This document shows, piece after piece, positions 1-5,765 of a DNA stretch of 13,258 nucleotides. A model generated the notes under the pieces. That model had not been told where the DNA came from, did no database searches, and saw only the letters and a program-made list of their open reading frames with translations. The stretch is from Nitrospirae bacterium RBG_13_39_12 (GTDB lineage Bacteria > Nitrospirota > Thermodesulfovibrionia > Thermodesulfovibrionales > SM23-35): contig MHEF01000086.1 of NCBI GenBank assembly GCA_001805125.1, forward strand, positions 1-13,258, read 5' to 3'. The position numbers and the translations under genes are program-made. Within the stretch, counting starts at the first letter, position 1. Each line of letters starts with the position of its first letter.

Positions 1-20
1 TACGAACTTCGGGAATGACA
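1..20. repeat. Possible end of a REP-like repeat cut by the window edge
   Basis: The first 20 bases end in CGGGAATGACA and contain the small palindrome CGAA-C-TTCG. The terminal GAATGACA is identical to the outer end of the inverted repeat pair at 4625-4708. This looks like the right end of a related dispersed element whose left part lies outside the window. The match is only 8 bases, so chance is possible. Confidence 0.3.
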
Positions 21-30
21 AAAAATACGC

Positions 31-36
31 TATACT
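31..36 (+). promoter_or_regulatory. Possible -10 box for the AbiE-type pair
   Basis: TATACT lies about 30 bases before the first candidate start codons and matches the sigma-70 -10 consensus at five of six positions. No convincing -35 box lies 16-18 bases upstream, so this is a weak call. It is the only promoter-like sequence between the window edge and the gene. Confidence 0.25.
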
Positions 37-64
37 ATTAATAAACTATCAAAATGCGTGTTTG

Positions 65-814
65 ATGTCAACAGGGATGATTCGAAATTTGACAAAACAT
101 TATGGATATTATATAGTTCCTTATAACTTAACAAAACTGTTAATAAATATGGAACGAGATATAGCTGAGAATCAGGCCAAAACTTTAAAGATTGATATAA
201 CTCAAGTGGTCAGGGAGTTCTGGGAGACTATGATACTGAAGGGACTTTTTGACTCCCCTGAGGGAAAGTTTCTCATATTCAAGGGTGGTACAGCATTAAG
301 GCTTGTCTATGGTTCTCCGAGGTTCTCTGAAGACCTTGATTTCTCTCTTATCGAGGATAAGTTAAAGGGTAAATTCAAACTCATTGTTAAAAAAATCATT
401 TCTCCGTATTCAGAGCTTGCATTAACAGATTTAGAGGAAAAATATTACACATATCTGGGAGAGATTAAAATTACTCAGGACTATCTTCCTTCGCCTTTCA
501 GGATAAAGATTGAGATATCTAAAAGGCGTGAAAAAAATTATAAATTTGATCTGGTAATTATATCATCCCCCCTTTCTACCGCGCAATGTCTTGGTAGCGT
601 AGGTACCCTTGAACAACTATATAAGGACAAGCTTGCATGTATAAAAGAGAGGGCAAAACCAAAAGATATTTTTGATTTGTGGTATATATGTCAGAAACTT
701 AAAAGACCATATAATCCCGGGACAATTTCGACCTCTAAAAAAGAACTGGTACGTGAATTAAGAAAATACCTTCCAAAGGATTTCTGGCCTGTAACAGATA
801 AACTGAAGGTATGA
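65..814 (+). CDS. AbiEii/AbiGii-type nucleotidyltransferase toxin
   Basis: Member of the AbiEii/AbiGii toxin family, DNA polymerase beta-like nucleotidyltransferases of type IV toxin-antitoxin and abortive-infection systems. Characterised members transfer nucleotides to RNA, including tRNA, and stop growth. Visible motifs are KGGTALRLVYG near residues 73-83 and RFSEDLDF near 86-93, which form the nucleotidyltransferase core (GG, then DxD). A second basic motif, KDKLACIKERAKPKDIFDLW, lies near 186-205. The length (about 249 residues) suits the family. The start is uncertain: ATG 65 directly follows TTG 62, ATG 77 is a third choice, and none has a good Shine-Dalgarno sequence. The frame is open to the left edge, but the upstream sequence looks like repeat and promoter rather than protein. 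The stop overlaps the next gene's ATG (ATGA), so the two are translationally coupled. Family assignment is secure; activity and target are inferred. Confidence 0.88.
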   Translation: MSTGMIRNLTKHYGYYIVPYNLTKLLINMERDIAENQAKTLKIDITQVVREFWETMILKGLFDSPEGKFLIFKGGTALRLVYGSPRFSEDLDFSLIEDKLKGKFKLIVKKIISPYSELALTDLEEKYYTYLGEIKITQDYLPSPFRIKIEISKRREKNYKFDLVIISSPLSTAQCLGSVGTLEQLYKDKLACIKERAKPKDIFDLWYICQKLKRPYNPGTISTSKKELVRELRKYLPKDFWPVTDKLKV

Positions 815-1389
815 AGACAATAGAACTCATAAAGTCCCTGGAGCGATTTAACAAGCCATTTTATTCCATTGCAGATCTTGAAAAGATAACTGGTCTGTCC
901 AAAGATAGCCTATATGTGACAATCAAACGATTGGTTGATAAAGGAATATTGGAAAGGATAGGCAAAGGCATTTATCGTCTTTTTACAGCAAAACCATCCA
1001 CAGAGAATATCGCTGCATCCCTTTATATGCCAAACTATCTCTCATTTGAATCCGCACTTTCGCGGTATGGCGTTTTTAACCTCATACCTTATACATTAAC
1101 CTTTGCCACAACAAGAAAAACCAAAAGACTTACTGTTGAAGGAAGGGATGTAGAGTTTAGGCAGATAAAAAAAGAGCTTTTCTGGGGCTATGATATACAA
1201 GGTGGAATTTATATTTCAAAGCCTGAAAAGGCATTTCTTGACCTTGTGTATCTTGCATCGAGAGGAATGGCGGTATTAGATTTAGACGAGCTCGATACGA
1301 AAAAGCTCTCAATGGCTACAGTTAAGGAACTTTCAAAAAGGTTTCCGATTTATACTCAAAAATATTTAGATAAGATTATTTCCTCTTAA
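811..1389 (+). CDS. AbiEi-type antitoxin / winged-helix transcriptional regulator
   Basis: Predicted antitoxin and autorepressor partner of the upstream nucleotidyltransferase. The first 55 or so residues form a winged helix-turn-helix: a helix with FNKPFYSIADLEKITGLSK, a recognition helix SLYVTIKRLVDKGILERI, then a wing at GKGIYRLF. The rest, containing IAASLYMPNYLSFESALSRYG and the late ISKPEKAFLDLVYLASRG, is the usual AbiEi core. In characterised AbiE systems this protein binds inverted repeats in its own promoter and neutralises the toxin without a stable complex. The ATG lies in an ATGA overlap with the toxin stop, and GAAGG a few bases upstream can serve as ribosome binding site. The gene comes second in the operon, whereas the antitoxin is usually first. 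Its 3' end overlaps the end of mutL by 14 bp on the opposite strand. Family confidence is high; the role is inferred from the pairing. Confidence 0.86.
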   Translation: MKTIELIKSLERFNKPFYSIADLEKITGLSKDSLYVTIKRLVDKGILERIGKGIYRLFTAKPSTENIAASLYMPNYLSFESALSRYGVFNLIPYTLTFATTRKTKRLTVEGRDVEFRQIKKELFWGYDIQGGIYISKPEKAFLDLVYLASRGMAVLDLDELDTKKLSMATVKELSKRFPIYTQKYLDKIISS

Positions 1390-3061
1390 ACATCTTCTTT
1401 AAGTCATCCAGAGAAAGAAATATTCTTGTTGGTCTGCCATGCGGACACTGGTCGGGATGGTCTGTTTTTTCAAGTTCATGTATTAAGCTTGAAATCTTTT
1501 CCTGGTTAAGGATAACTTTTCCCCGTACTGAGCTGTTGCATGCAATCTTTGCTGCGATAGTCTCTTTAAGGGATTTATCCGGAGCTATCTTTTCAACAAT
1601 ACACGACGCGACATCTGAAAGGATACCACTGATATCAGTATCTTTTAAAACGTCGGGAAGTGAACGTACGACTACAGTTTCGTGTCCGAAGTCGTCTATC
1701 TCTATACCGAAATCCATGAGCATAAGGGTGTTTTCAAGAATAACCCTGTATTCTTTATGCGACAGCTTTACCTGCCTGGGGAATAAGAGCTGATGAGAGT
1801 TAAGGTTAATCCCCTTTAAAAATTTCTCATATAGGATTCTCTCATGCGCTGCGTGATGATCTATTAGTGTAAGGCCTCCCTTGCCTGAAACAGCAATGAA
1901 AGTTTCTCCTAAGTAGATAAAAGGCAGATAGGGTTTGTATGCAAGTTCAAGGGCTTCTGATATTACAGACCCGGAAGATTCAACTCGTTCAAAATGAGAC
2001 ATATCATAGGCATTAACTACAGGAGTAAAAGTATCAGTTGCGGGAATTTCCGTGAATTGCTTTATATATTCAGTCCGCTCATCTCTTACAGCTTTGCTGA
2101 TGGATATATTCACAAAACGATAAATGGATTCTTTATCCTCAAATCTAACTTCCCGTTTTGTAGGATGAACATTAAAGTCTACCTTCCAGGGGTTAATCTC
2201 CAGAAAGAGAAGGAAGACAGGGTGCTTATCATTAGGTAGAATACCTTCGTAAGCTCTATATACTGCATGGGAAATTGAAAGGTCCTTAATCGGTCTTTTA
2301 TTTATAAATATAAACTGGTGGGATTTTCTGTTTCTGAAGTTTTCGCTTTTTGATACGTATGATTTCAATTTGATCCCTTCTGTTTCAGAATAAATCTCAA
2401 TAAGTTTATCAGCAAACTCTTCTCCATATACCTGCGTTATACGTTCTTTTTGTTCCACTGATAAAGGCAGGTTTAGGATTTCCTGCTTATCAGATGTAAT
2501 CCTGAAGCCTATATCCCAGTGGGAAAGGGCTTCTTTTGTAACTGTATCTATAATATGAAAAAGCTCTGTGTTGTTTGATTTAAGGAATTTCTTTCTCGCA
2601 GGTGTATTAAAGAATAAATCCCTTACCTCAACTGACGTTCCATTGGAGGGAGAATCCTTTAGATCTTTTACCTCACCTCCGAGCATTTCGAGGGATATAC
2701 CTGAAGGTGAACCTTTAAGGCCAGTGATCAGTCTGATTTTTGAAACAGATGCAATAGACGAAAGGGCCTCACCTCTAAATCCCAGCGTTTTTATATTGAA
2801 CAGGTCTTTTTCACTGATAAGTTTGCTGGTTGCATGTCTTTCGAAGCAGAGAACAGCGTCTTCTTTATCCATGCCTATACCATTATCTGAGACTTTTATC
2901 AGACGCTTGCCACCGTATAAAACTTCTATACCTATATCAGTACTTCTTGCATCGATTGAGTTCTCTATCAGCTCCTTAACAACTGAGGCAGGTCTTTCTA
3001 TAACCTCACCCGCAGCAATCTTATTCCTTAAATCATGCGGAAGGATTTTAATATGTGACAT
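1376..3061 (-). CDS. mutL: DNA mismatch repair protein MutL
   Basis: MutL couples mismatch recognition by MutS to strand removal. The N-terminal GHKL ATPase is complete: ELIEN with the catalytic Glu near residue 30, DNGIGM at 59-64, RHATSK at 74-79, GFRGEAL at 93-99 and GTSVEVRDLFFNTPARKKF near 140-158. A short linker leads to the dimerisation/endonuclease domain with DHHAAHERILYE at about 400-411 (the DxHAx2Ex4E metal motif, His in place of the usual Gln), ACNSSVRG near 506 and CPHGRP near 538. It is therefore probably a nicking MutL, as in methyl-independent repair. At 561 residues it is on the short side because of the linker. The start is fixed by the family N-terminus (MSHIKILPHDLRNKIAAGEV). 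No Shine-Dalgarno sequence precedes it, and a strong promoter ends only 5 bases before the ATG. No mutS is in the window. Confidence 0.97.
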   Translation of the reverse strand: MSHIKILPHDLRNKIAAGEVIERPASVVKELIENSIDARSTDIGIEVLYGGKRLIKVSDNGIGMDKEDAVLCFERHATSKLISEKDLFNIKTLGFRGEALSSIASVSKIRLITGLKGSPSGISLEMLGGEVKDLKDSPSNGTSVEVRDLFFNTPARKKFLKSNNTELFHIIDTVTKEALSHWDIGFRITSDKQEILNLPLSVEQKERITQVYGEEFADKLIEIYSETEGIKLKSYVSKSENFRNRKSHQFIFINKRPIKDLSISHAVYRAYEGILPNDKHPVFLLFLEINPWKVDFNVHPTKREVRFEDKESIYRFVNISISKAVRDERTEYIKQFTEIPATDTFTPVVNAYDMSHFERVESSGSVISEALELAYKPYLPFIYLGETFIAVSGKGGLTLIDHHAAHERILYEKFLKGINLNSHQLLFPRQVKLSHKEYRVILENTLMLMDFGIEIDDFGHETVVVRSLPDVLKDTDISGILSDVASCIVEKIAPDKSLKETIAAKIACNSSVRGKVILNQEKISSLIHELEKTDHPDQCPHGRPTRIFLSLDDLKKMFKRK

Positions 3062-3066
3062 AGGAC

Positions 3067-3095
3067 ATTTTAAAATTAGGACAGTGGTAAGTCAA
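3067..3095 (-). promoter_or_regulatory. Sigma-70-type promoter of mutL, implying a leaderless mRNA
   Basis: Read on the - strand, TTGACT (3095-3090) is followed after 17 bases by TAAAAT (3072-3067), a near-consensus pair with ideal spacing. Only GTCCT lies between the -10 box and the mutL ATG at 3061. Transcription normally starts 6-8 bases after the -10 hexamer, which would place the first base at or next to the A of the ATG. The absence of a ribosome binding site agrees with a leaderless transcript. Confidence 0.6.
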
Positions 3096-3121
3096 TCTGT
3101 GTTATATTTATATTGATAATT

Positions 3122-3181
3122 GGGACTTGGGAAAGCTGTTATTGGCTACCTCAAAAAATATTTCATAATTAAGCAAGTCCC
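3122..3181. repeat. Inverted repeat in the mutL-proA divergent region
   Basis: GGGACTTG at 3122-3129 has a perfect 8-bp inverted copy, CAAGTCCC, at 3174-3181, separated by 44 bases. There is no T-run after it, so it is not a simple terminator. It lies between the mutL promoter and the proA leader and could be the ends of a short mobile element, a long-range hairpin or chance. Confidence 0.35.
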
Positions 3182-3189
3182 TTACAAAG

Positions 3190-3204
3190 TATGAATTTAT
3201 TCAT
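3190..3204. promoter_or_regulatory. Palindrome upstream of proA, possible operator
   Basis: ATGAAT-TT-ATTCAT is a perfect palindrome of six-base arms, about 65 bases before the proA start. The half-sites TGAAT/ATTCA resemble those of ArgR boxes, but the arms are two bases closer than in that consensus. A regulator-binding site is possible; its identity is not established. Confidence 0.25.
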
Positions 3205-3269
3205 TTAGGACCAAAAATATTTTATATCCAGATAACATTTATCAAAGTTTACCGTCAGGGAGGTAATTT

Positions 3270-4526
3270 ATGAACATAGAAGCATTTGTTGTGAATAAGG
3301 CAAGGGATGCCAAAGAGGGTGCAAGGGTTTTTGCAAAAGCATCATCAAGACAGAAAAATGGTGCTCTTGTGAAGATGGCTGAGGCATTGAAGAAAAGGGC
3401 AAAGGAGCTTATTACCGAGAACAGGAAAGACATAAAATATGCCCAGAAAAAAGGTCTTTCAAAGGCATTAATAGACAGGCTTACCTTAAACGAAAAACGT
3501 ATTGATGAAATGTCGCAGGGACTTTTTGAGATATCAGCTCTTCCTGACCCTGTTGGTGAGGTAACTAAGATGTGGCAGAGACCAAACGGAATGACTGTTG
3601 GAAAAATGCGAGTACCCATCGGTGTTATTGGAATTATCTATGAGTCAAGACCGAATGTTACAGCAGATGCAACAGGTCTTTGTCTTAAGGCCGGTAATGC
3701 TGTATTGCTAAGGGGAGGCTCTGAGGCTATTAATTCTAACAGGGCAATAGTAAATGTTTTAAGAGATGTTGTAAGAAAACAGGGACTCCATGAGGGAGCC
3801 GTGACCTTTATAGACATACCTGACAGAAAGGCAGTAATGGAGATGCTCAAGCTCGAGGGAATCGTTGATTTGATAATACCCAGAGGCGGTGAACAACTGA
3901 TAAGGGCTGTTACCGAAAATTCAAGAATACCTGTCCTTAAGCACTATAAAGGAGTCTGTCATGTTTTTGTTGACAAAAATGCCGATCTAAAAATGGCGGA
4001 AGAGATTTGCTATAATGCAAAGGTGCAAAGGCCGGGTACCTGCAATGCAATGGAGACAATGCTAGTTGACAAAAAGATCGCAAAGTATTTTCTGCCCGGA
4101 ATAATAAGGAAGCTTAAAGAAGTAAATGTAAGGGTTAAAGGGTGTCCTCTAACAAGAAAGATAGATCCGTCGCTTGAGAAGGTCAAGGAAGAGGATTTTT
4201 ACAGGGAGTATCTTGACCTCATATTGAATGTAAAAATAGTGAGGGATATAGATGAAGCAATGACACATATCGCAAAATACAGTTCTTCACATTCTGATGC
4301 AATTGTTACAAAAGATTACAATACAGCCATGCGTTTTCTGAAAGAGGTTGACTCGTCAGCAGTATTTGTGAATGCCTCCACAAGACTAAACGACGGTTTC
4401 CAGTTCGGGCTTGGAGCGGAGATAGGGATATCTACTGACAAGATCCATGCTAGGGGACCAATGGGGCTTGAGGAACTGACATGCACGAAGTTTATAGTAT
4501 TGGGGAACGGGCAATTAAGGGAGTAG
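3270..4526 (+). CDS. proA: Gamma-glutamyl phosphate reductase (glutamate-5-semialdehyde dehydrogenase)
   Basis: ProA catalyses the second step of proline synthesis: NADPH reduction of gamma-glutamyl phosphate, made by ProB, to glutamate-5-semialdehyde, in the cytoplasm. It belongs to the aldehyde dehydrogenase superfamily. Landmarks are VPIGVIGIIYESRPNVTADA near 111-130, LCLKAGNAVLLRGGSEAINSN, the LIIPRGGEQLI segment, and the active-site stretch KVQRPGTCNAMET with catalytic Cys258. Further on, SAVFVNASTRLNDGFQFGLG and the late GPMGLEELTCTKFIV are typical. The length of 418 residues is the usual size. The start has a strong Shine-Dalgarno sequence, AGGGAGG, ending 6 bases before the ATG. proB is not adjacent in this window. 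A 205-bp gap with a repeat element separates it from nadD, so cotranscription is uncertain. Confidence 0.97.
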   Translation: MNIEAFVVNKARDAKEGARVFAKASSRQKNGALVKMAEALKKRAKELITENRKDIKYAQKKGLSKALIDRLTLNEKRIDEMSQGLFEISALPDPVGEVTKMWQRPNGMTVGKMRVPIGVIGIIYESRPNVTADATGLCLKAGNAVLLRGGSEAINSNRAIVNVLRDVVRKQGLHEGAVTFIDIPDRKAVMEMLKLEGIVDLIIPRGGEQLIRAVTENSRIPVLKHYKGVCHVFVDKNADLKMAEEICYNAKVQRPGTCNAMETMLVDKKIAKYFLPGIIRKLKEVNVRVKGCPLTRKIDPSLEKVKEEDFYREYLDLILNVKIVRDIDEAMTHIAKYSSSHSDAIVTKDYNTAMRFLKEVDSSAVFVNASTRLNDGFQFGLGAEIGISTDKIHARGPMGLEELTCTKFIVLGNGQLRE

Positions 4527-4553
4527 AATAAAGATGCAAGATACAGGGTACAA

Positions 4554-4569
4554 GATAAGTTTACTTATC
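4554..4569. promoter_or_regulatory. Perfect palindrome after proA
   Basis: GATAAGT-TT-ACTTATC is a perfect 7-bp inverted repeat with a two-base centre in the proA-nadD gap. It lacks the GC-rich stem and trailing T-run of an intrinsic terminator. It may be an operator for the downstream genes or part of repeat debris. The surrounding 4530-4555 is a low-complexity purine-rich stretch. Confidence 0.3.
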
Positions 4570-4624
4570 CATTTGCTAACGGGGAATGAAAATTATCTCT
4601 TGTTTAACAATCTATGTGTTTAAA

Positions 4625-4708
4625 TGTCATTCCAGCTTGTCTGGAATCTTTCTTCGTAATAAATTTATTAAAAGGGTTAAGAAGGATTCTGGACAAGCCA
4701 GAATGACA
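4625..4708. repeat. REP/BIME-like inverted repeat pair upstream of nadD
   Basis: Two 30-base arms, 4625-4654 and 4679-4708, are inverted copies matching at 25 of 30 positions. They begin TGTCATTC and end GAATGACA and are separated by 24 AT-rich bases. Each arm also folds on its own: ATTCCAG-CTTGT-CTGGAAT on the left and ATTCTGG-ACAAG-CCAGAAT on the right, both with perfect 7-bp stems. Four of the five differences between the arms are paired changes that keep each local stem intact. The layout, two inverted REP units, is that of a BIME or MITE-like element. It ends 23 bases before the nadD start, so it is probably transcribed or contributes to the leader. Confidence 0.75.
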
Positions 4709-4731
4709 GCTGAGTGCAAGGCTATTTTTAG

Positions 4732-5382
4732 ATGAAAATAGGCATATTCGGCGGGACATTTAACCCCATACATTATGGACATTTGAGGGCTGCCGAGGAG
4801 GTAAGGGGAAAGCTCAACTTCGATAAGATTCTTTTTATCCCGTCTGGTAGTCCCCCACTGAAAAAAGAAGAAATTGCTGATGCAATACACAGATATAAGA
4901 TGACAAGGCTTGCAATCTTTACTAACCGTCTTTTTGAGCTGTCAGATATAGAGTGCAACCCGCCCGGAAAGTCTTTTACAGTAAACACAGTTAGTAAACT
5001 AAAAAAAGCTGATCCCGAAGTAGAGTTTTCTTTTATTCTGGGTATAGACGCTTTCCTGGATATTATTAACTGGCGGCAACCTGAAAAACTTACAGCACTT
5101 ACTGATTTTGTTGTAATATCGAGGCCTGACTTCAAGTTTATTGATTTAAAGGCATCACCTTATATTAAAATTAATATTCGAATCCTGAAGGAACTTGATA
5201 ATGCTAAGATAGAAACATATAGCATAAAACTCAATAGCAACAGAAATATTACCTTTCTCAGACTTACCCCGATTGATATATCGTCAACAGAAATTAGGTG
5301 GCTTATAAAACAGGATAAAAGCATAAAATACCTATTGCCAGCAGAAGTCGAATCCTATATAATTTCTAATAAGCTATATTAA
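4732..5382 (+). CDS. nadD: Nicotinate-nucleotide adenylyltransferase
   Basis: NadD joins nicotinate mononucleotide and ATP to give deamido-NAD, the shared step of de novo and salvage NAD synthesis. The sequence starts with the nucleotidyltransferase signature GIFGGTFNPIHYGH at residues 4-17, whose two histidines bind the ATP phosphates. PSGSPPLKK follows near 38-46, FSFILGIDAFLDIINWRQPEKL near 98-119, and VISRPDF. ISSTEIR at 183-189 is the second ATP-binding motif, then YLLPAEVESYI near the C-terminus. The 216 residues are normal for NadD. The ATG lies directly after a repeat element and has only a weak purine-rich stretch upstream, so expression may be modest. rsfS follows after 29 bases, a common bacterial pairing. 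Confidence 0.95.
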   Translation: MKIGIFGGTFNPIHYGHLRAAEEVRGKLNFDKILFIPSGSPPLKKEEIADAIHRYKMTRLAIFTNRLFELSDIECNPPGKSFTVNTVSKLKKADPEVEFSFILGIDAFLDIINWRQPEKLTALTDFVVISRPDFKFIDLKASPYIKINIRILKELDNAKIETYSIKLNSNRNITFLRLTPIDISSTEIRWLIKQDKSIKYLLPAEVESYIISNKLY

Positions 5383-5411
5383 AAAAATAAAAGTGAAGGG
5401 AGGGCAGACCT

Positions 5412-5753
5412 TTAGAAAGTAAAGATAAAGCTTTAAAAGCAGCAGTTGCAGCCCTGGATAAGAAAGCAAAGGATGTTCTTATCCTAGATTTGAAGGGTCT
5501 TACCACTATAGCAGATTATTTTATTATCTGTTCAGGAGAAAGTACTACTCAGGTAAAAGCAATAACAGAGCTGATAAAAGATAAATTTGATGATGCAGGC
5601 ATCAAGCCTCTCGGAATTGAAGGATTAACTTACAGTCACTGGGTCCTCATGGATTACGGAGATATAATAATCCATATATTTGAAAAAGAGACGAGGACTT
5701 ATTATGAGCTTGAAAAACTCTGGATAGACGCCAAAAGAGTCCAGATTGAATAA
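5412..5753 (+). CDS. rsfS: Ribosomal silencing factor RsfS, with a non-canonical start
   Basis: RsfS (Iojap/RsfA family) binds ribosomal protein L14 and blocks subunit joining when nutrients are short. The core is clear: LKGLTTIADYFIICSGESTT, then AITELIKDKF, then GLTYSHWVLMDYGDIIIHIFEKETRTYYELEKLW. The family N-terminus, about 26 residues before TTIADYF, is also encoded (ESKDKALKAAVAALDKKAKD). However, no ATG, GTG or TTG lies in frame between the stop at 5394 and the TTG at 5490. A GGGAGG at 5398-5403 sits 8 bases before the TTA codon at 5412, just where the start is expected. I therefore place the start at 5412. TTG 5490 or CTG 5454 would remove conserved residues. A GTG at 5393 would reach this frame only if one T were removed from the TTT at 5411-5413. 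It lies between nadD and lapAB. Confidence 0.88.
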   Translation, partial: LESKDKALKAAVAALDKKAKDVLILDLKGLTTIADYFIICSGESTTQVKAITELIKDKFDDAGIKPLGIEGLTYSHWVLMDYGDIIIHIFEKETRTYYELEKLWIDAKRVQIE

Positions 5754-5765
5754 TAATCATAATTA

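Noticed and set aside
1..64. Toxin gene extending leftwards beyond the window
   Set aside because: The frame is open to the edge, but the stretch contains no start codon and resembles a repeat end and a -10 box; the protein already has family length from 65.
2568..3116. A 182-codon open frame on the + strand opposite the mutL N-terminus
   Set aside because: It lies antisense to the conserved ATPase motifs of mutL, has no family features and no ribosome binding site, and reflects codon constraints of the real gene.
3190..3204. True ArgR box
   Set aside because: The half-sites fit, but the centre is two bases instead of four, so the arms are out of register with the known consensus. It is kept only as an unidentified palindrome.
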